47,500 bases of DNA from Glandiceps talaboti (taxonomy: Eukaryota; Hemichordata; Enteropneusta; Spengelidae): positions 8,735,361 to 8,782,860 of the forward strand of contig NC_135564.1 of the NCBI RefSeq assembly GCF_964340395.1, in the 5' to 3' direction. Below the pieces are notes generated by a model. It was not told the origin of the DNA and ran no database searches. It worked only from the letters and a program-made list of their open reading frames with translations. A program made the position numbers and the translations under genes. This document shows, in pieces, positions 46,501-47,500 of this stretch; positions within the stretch are counted from its first letter, which is position 1; every line of letters starts with the position of its first letter.

Positions 46501-47126
46501 ACATCATAAACAATGGAACTGTAGCAATAGTATTACAAATCACGTGAGAGTGATATGTGTCAATGTGTAGCTACATACAATTTGAGATACTCGCGGAGTA
46601 TACATGTAAACCGAGAAAAGATAGGACGATGCTAATTCGGCATTGTAAACAGAAAAAAAATATGCATAGTACAACTCAGGCAGTAAATGGAAAATATAGC
46701 CTCTATATACATAATAAAGGCGGATTAGCTAGACATAGAAATTGCGAATGATGAACAGAAAAGTTGTTTTATATTTCTCTATTAGCCTCCTCAGTATCTT
46801 CTCATCATCAAACATCAATTGAAAAGAGTCCCTATATTTGAAAATTTGCCGAACGCTTTAAAAATTGATAACTTAATGAATAGTGACAAAATTATAATTA
46901 ATGTCGCACAGTATACAAATATTATATATGATTGTTCAGACACTAGACACCTACTCACGTAATTCGTTACTCATGTTATTATAAGGATATTGTTAAACAT
47001 TTTGTCTCTCAATATTTCAATCTACTATTATGATTTATCACCATTTATTTTTAATTGTCTCTATTTTTTTTTTTTTATATACTTTCATATTTCTTTCTTT
47101 TTTCGTCTGTCTTTTTTAACCTTTAG

Positions 47127-47239
47127 TAATTCCTCCATTCCTCCGGGAATTATTACGAGTTTGAATAAATTACAAGTAGAGAAACAGGACAGACAGACAT
47201 GCAAATTGAGGCTTGCAGAAATGTCGACAGAAATGACAG
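47127..47239 (+). CDS. Candidate internal exon of an unidentified gene
   Basis: A long pyrimidine tract ending in ctttAG (47125-47126) precedes 113 bp that are open in one frame, reading NSSIPPGIITSLNKL and RQTCKLRLAEMSTEMTG. A gtatgt donor starts at 47240. Charged and Leu-rich, possibly coiled coil. Phase: one base in, one base out, so it cannot join directly to the four-codon exon at 44779. Protein family not recognised. Confidence 0.35.
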
Positions 47240-47500
47240 GTATGTAATATTGAGACGGTTAAACAGAAAAGATTTTAGCCCACAAAAATTGAGAATTGTA
47301 AGCAATTTATTTCTAAGGTTAGAGTTTAGATATGACTTTCGACTCACCCTCATTAATTATTTAATTGCGGATCCTTATTCCGTGATACGACATTACTAGT
47401 TTACAATATCAAATAACTGGAAAATCCCACCGAATTTTGCGCTAAATCAAAACTAAGCTTCGTCATTGACACAGCTGGCGTCAACAGACAAAGGGTAATG

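Overview
The window looks like genomic DNA from an invertebrate animal. It is AT-rich, gene-poor and full of microsatellites, poly-G/poly-C tracts, inverted-repeat elements and decayed transposon ORFs. Coding exons sit behind polypyrimidine/AG splice acceptors, and there is no operon structure. The phylum cannot be fixed from sequence alone; a marine lophotrochozoan or invertebrate deuterostome is my guess from repeat style only.

The only confident protein genes are type II membrane glycosyltransferases of family GT31 (beta-1,3-galactosyltransferase / beta-1,3-GlcNAc-transferase fold). Each has its whole coding region in one exon behind a probable 5'-UTR intron. One lies at 36615-37922. A second lies in a ~6.1 kb tandem array at 12126-27044. 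Unit A (12126-18259) carries a broken copy that lost the segment with the catalytic DDD motif. Unit B (18260-24383) carries an intact copy (22677-24026). Unit C (24384-27044) has lost the gene through a ~3.5 kb internal deletion. A gene-less remnant of a fourth unit (D) lies at 32137-33793, with a small 158-bp transposon-like insertion inside it. The locus therefore shows gene birth and death by tandem duplication: four unit remnants, one functional-looking array gene, and one older divergent paralogue.

Layout: 1-12125 is non-genic repeat-rich DNA (foldback at 591-932, microsatellites, an RFX X-box-like cluster at 4236-4505, a perfect 25-bp hairpin, a 3-copy ~112-bp repeat and a hairpin-bearing element at 11380-11930). 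12126-27044 is the GT31 array. 27045-32136 is a nest of mobile DNA: a LINE fragment, a 2.55-kb inverted-terminal-repeat element with a SAP-domain-like ORF remnant, a TTAA-flanked MITE inside that, and a second copy of the hairpin element. 32137-33793 is unit D. 33794-36597 is mostly non-coding. 36598-37922 is the GT31 paralogue. 37990-38350 is a LINE reverse-transcriptase tail. 39286-39880 is a second SAP-type transposon ORF relic on the minus strand. 40425-42018 is an 18-copy, 89-bp satellite. 42019-47500 holds further repeats, a large foldback at 46139-46500 and two tentative exons of an unidentified neighbouring gene.

The GT31 proteins would act in the Golgi lumen, adding a beta-1,3-linked sugar to glycan acceptors. 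Acceptor and donor specificity cannot be read from the sequence. No rRNA, tRNA or CRISPR array was seen.
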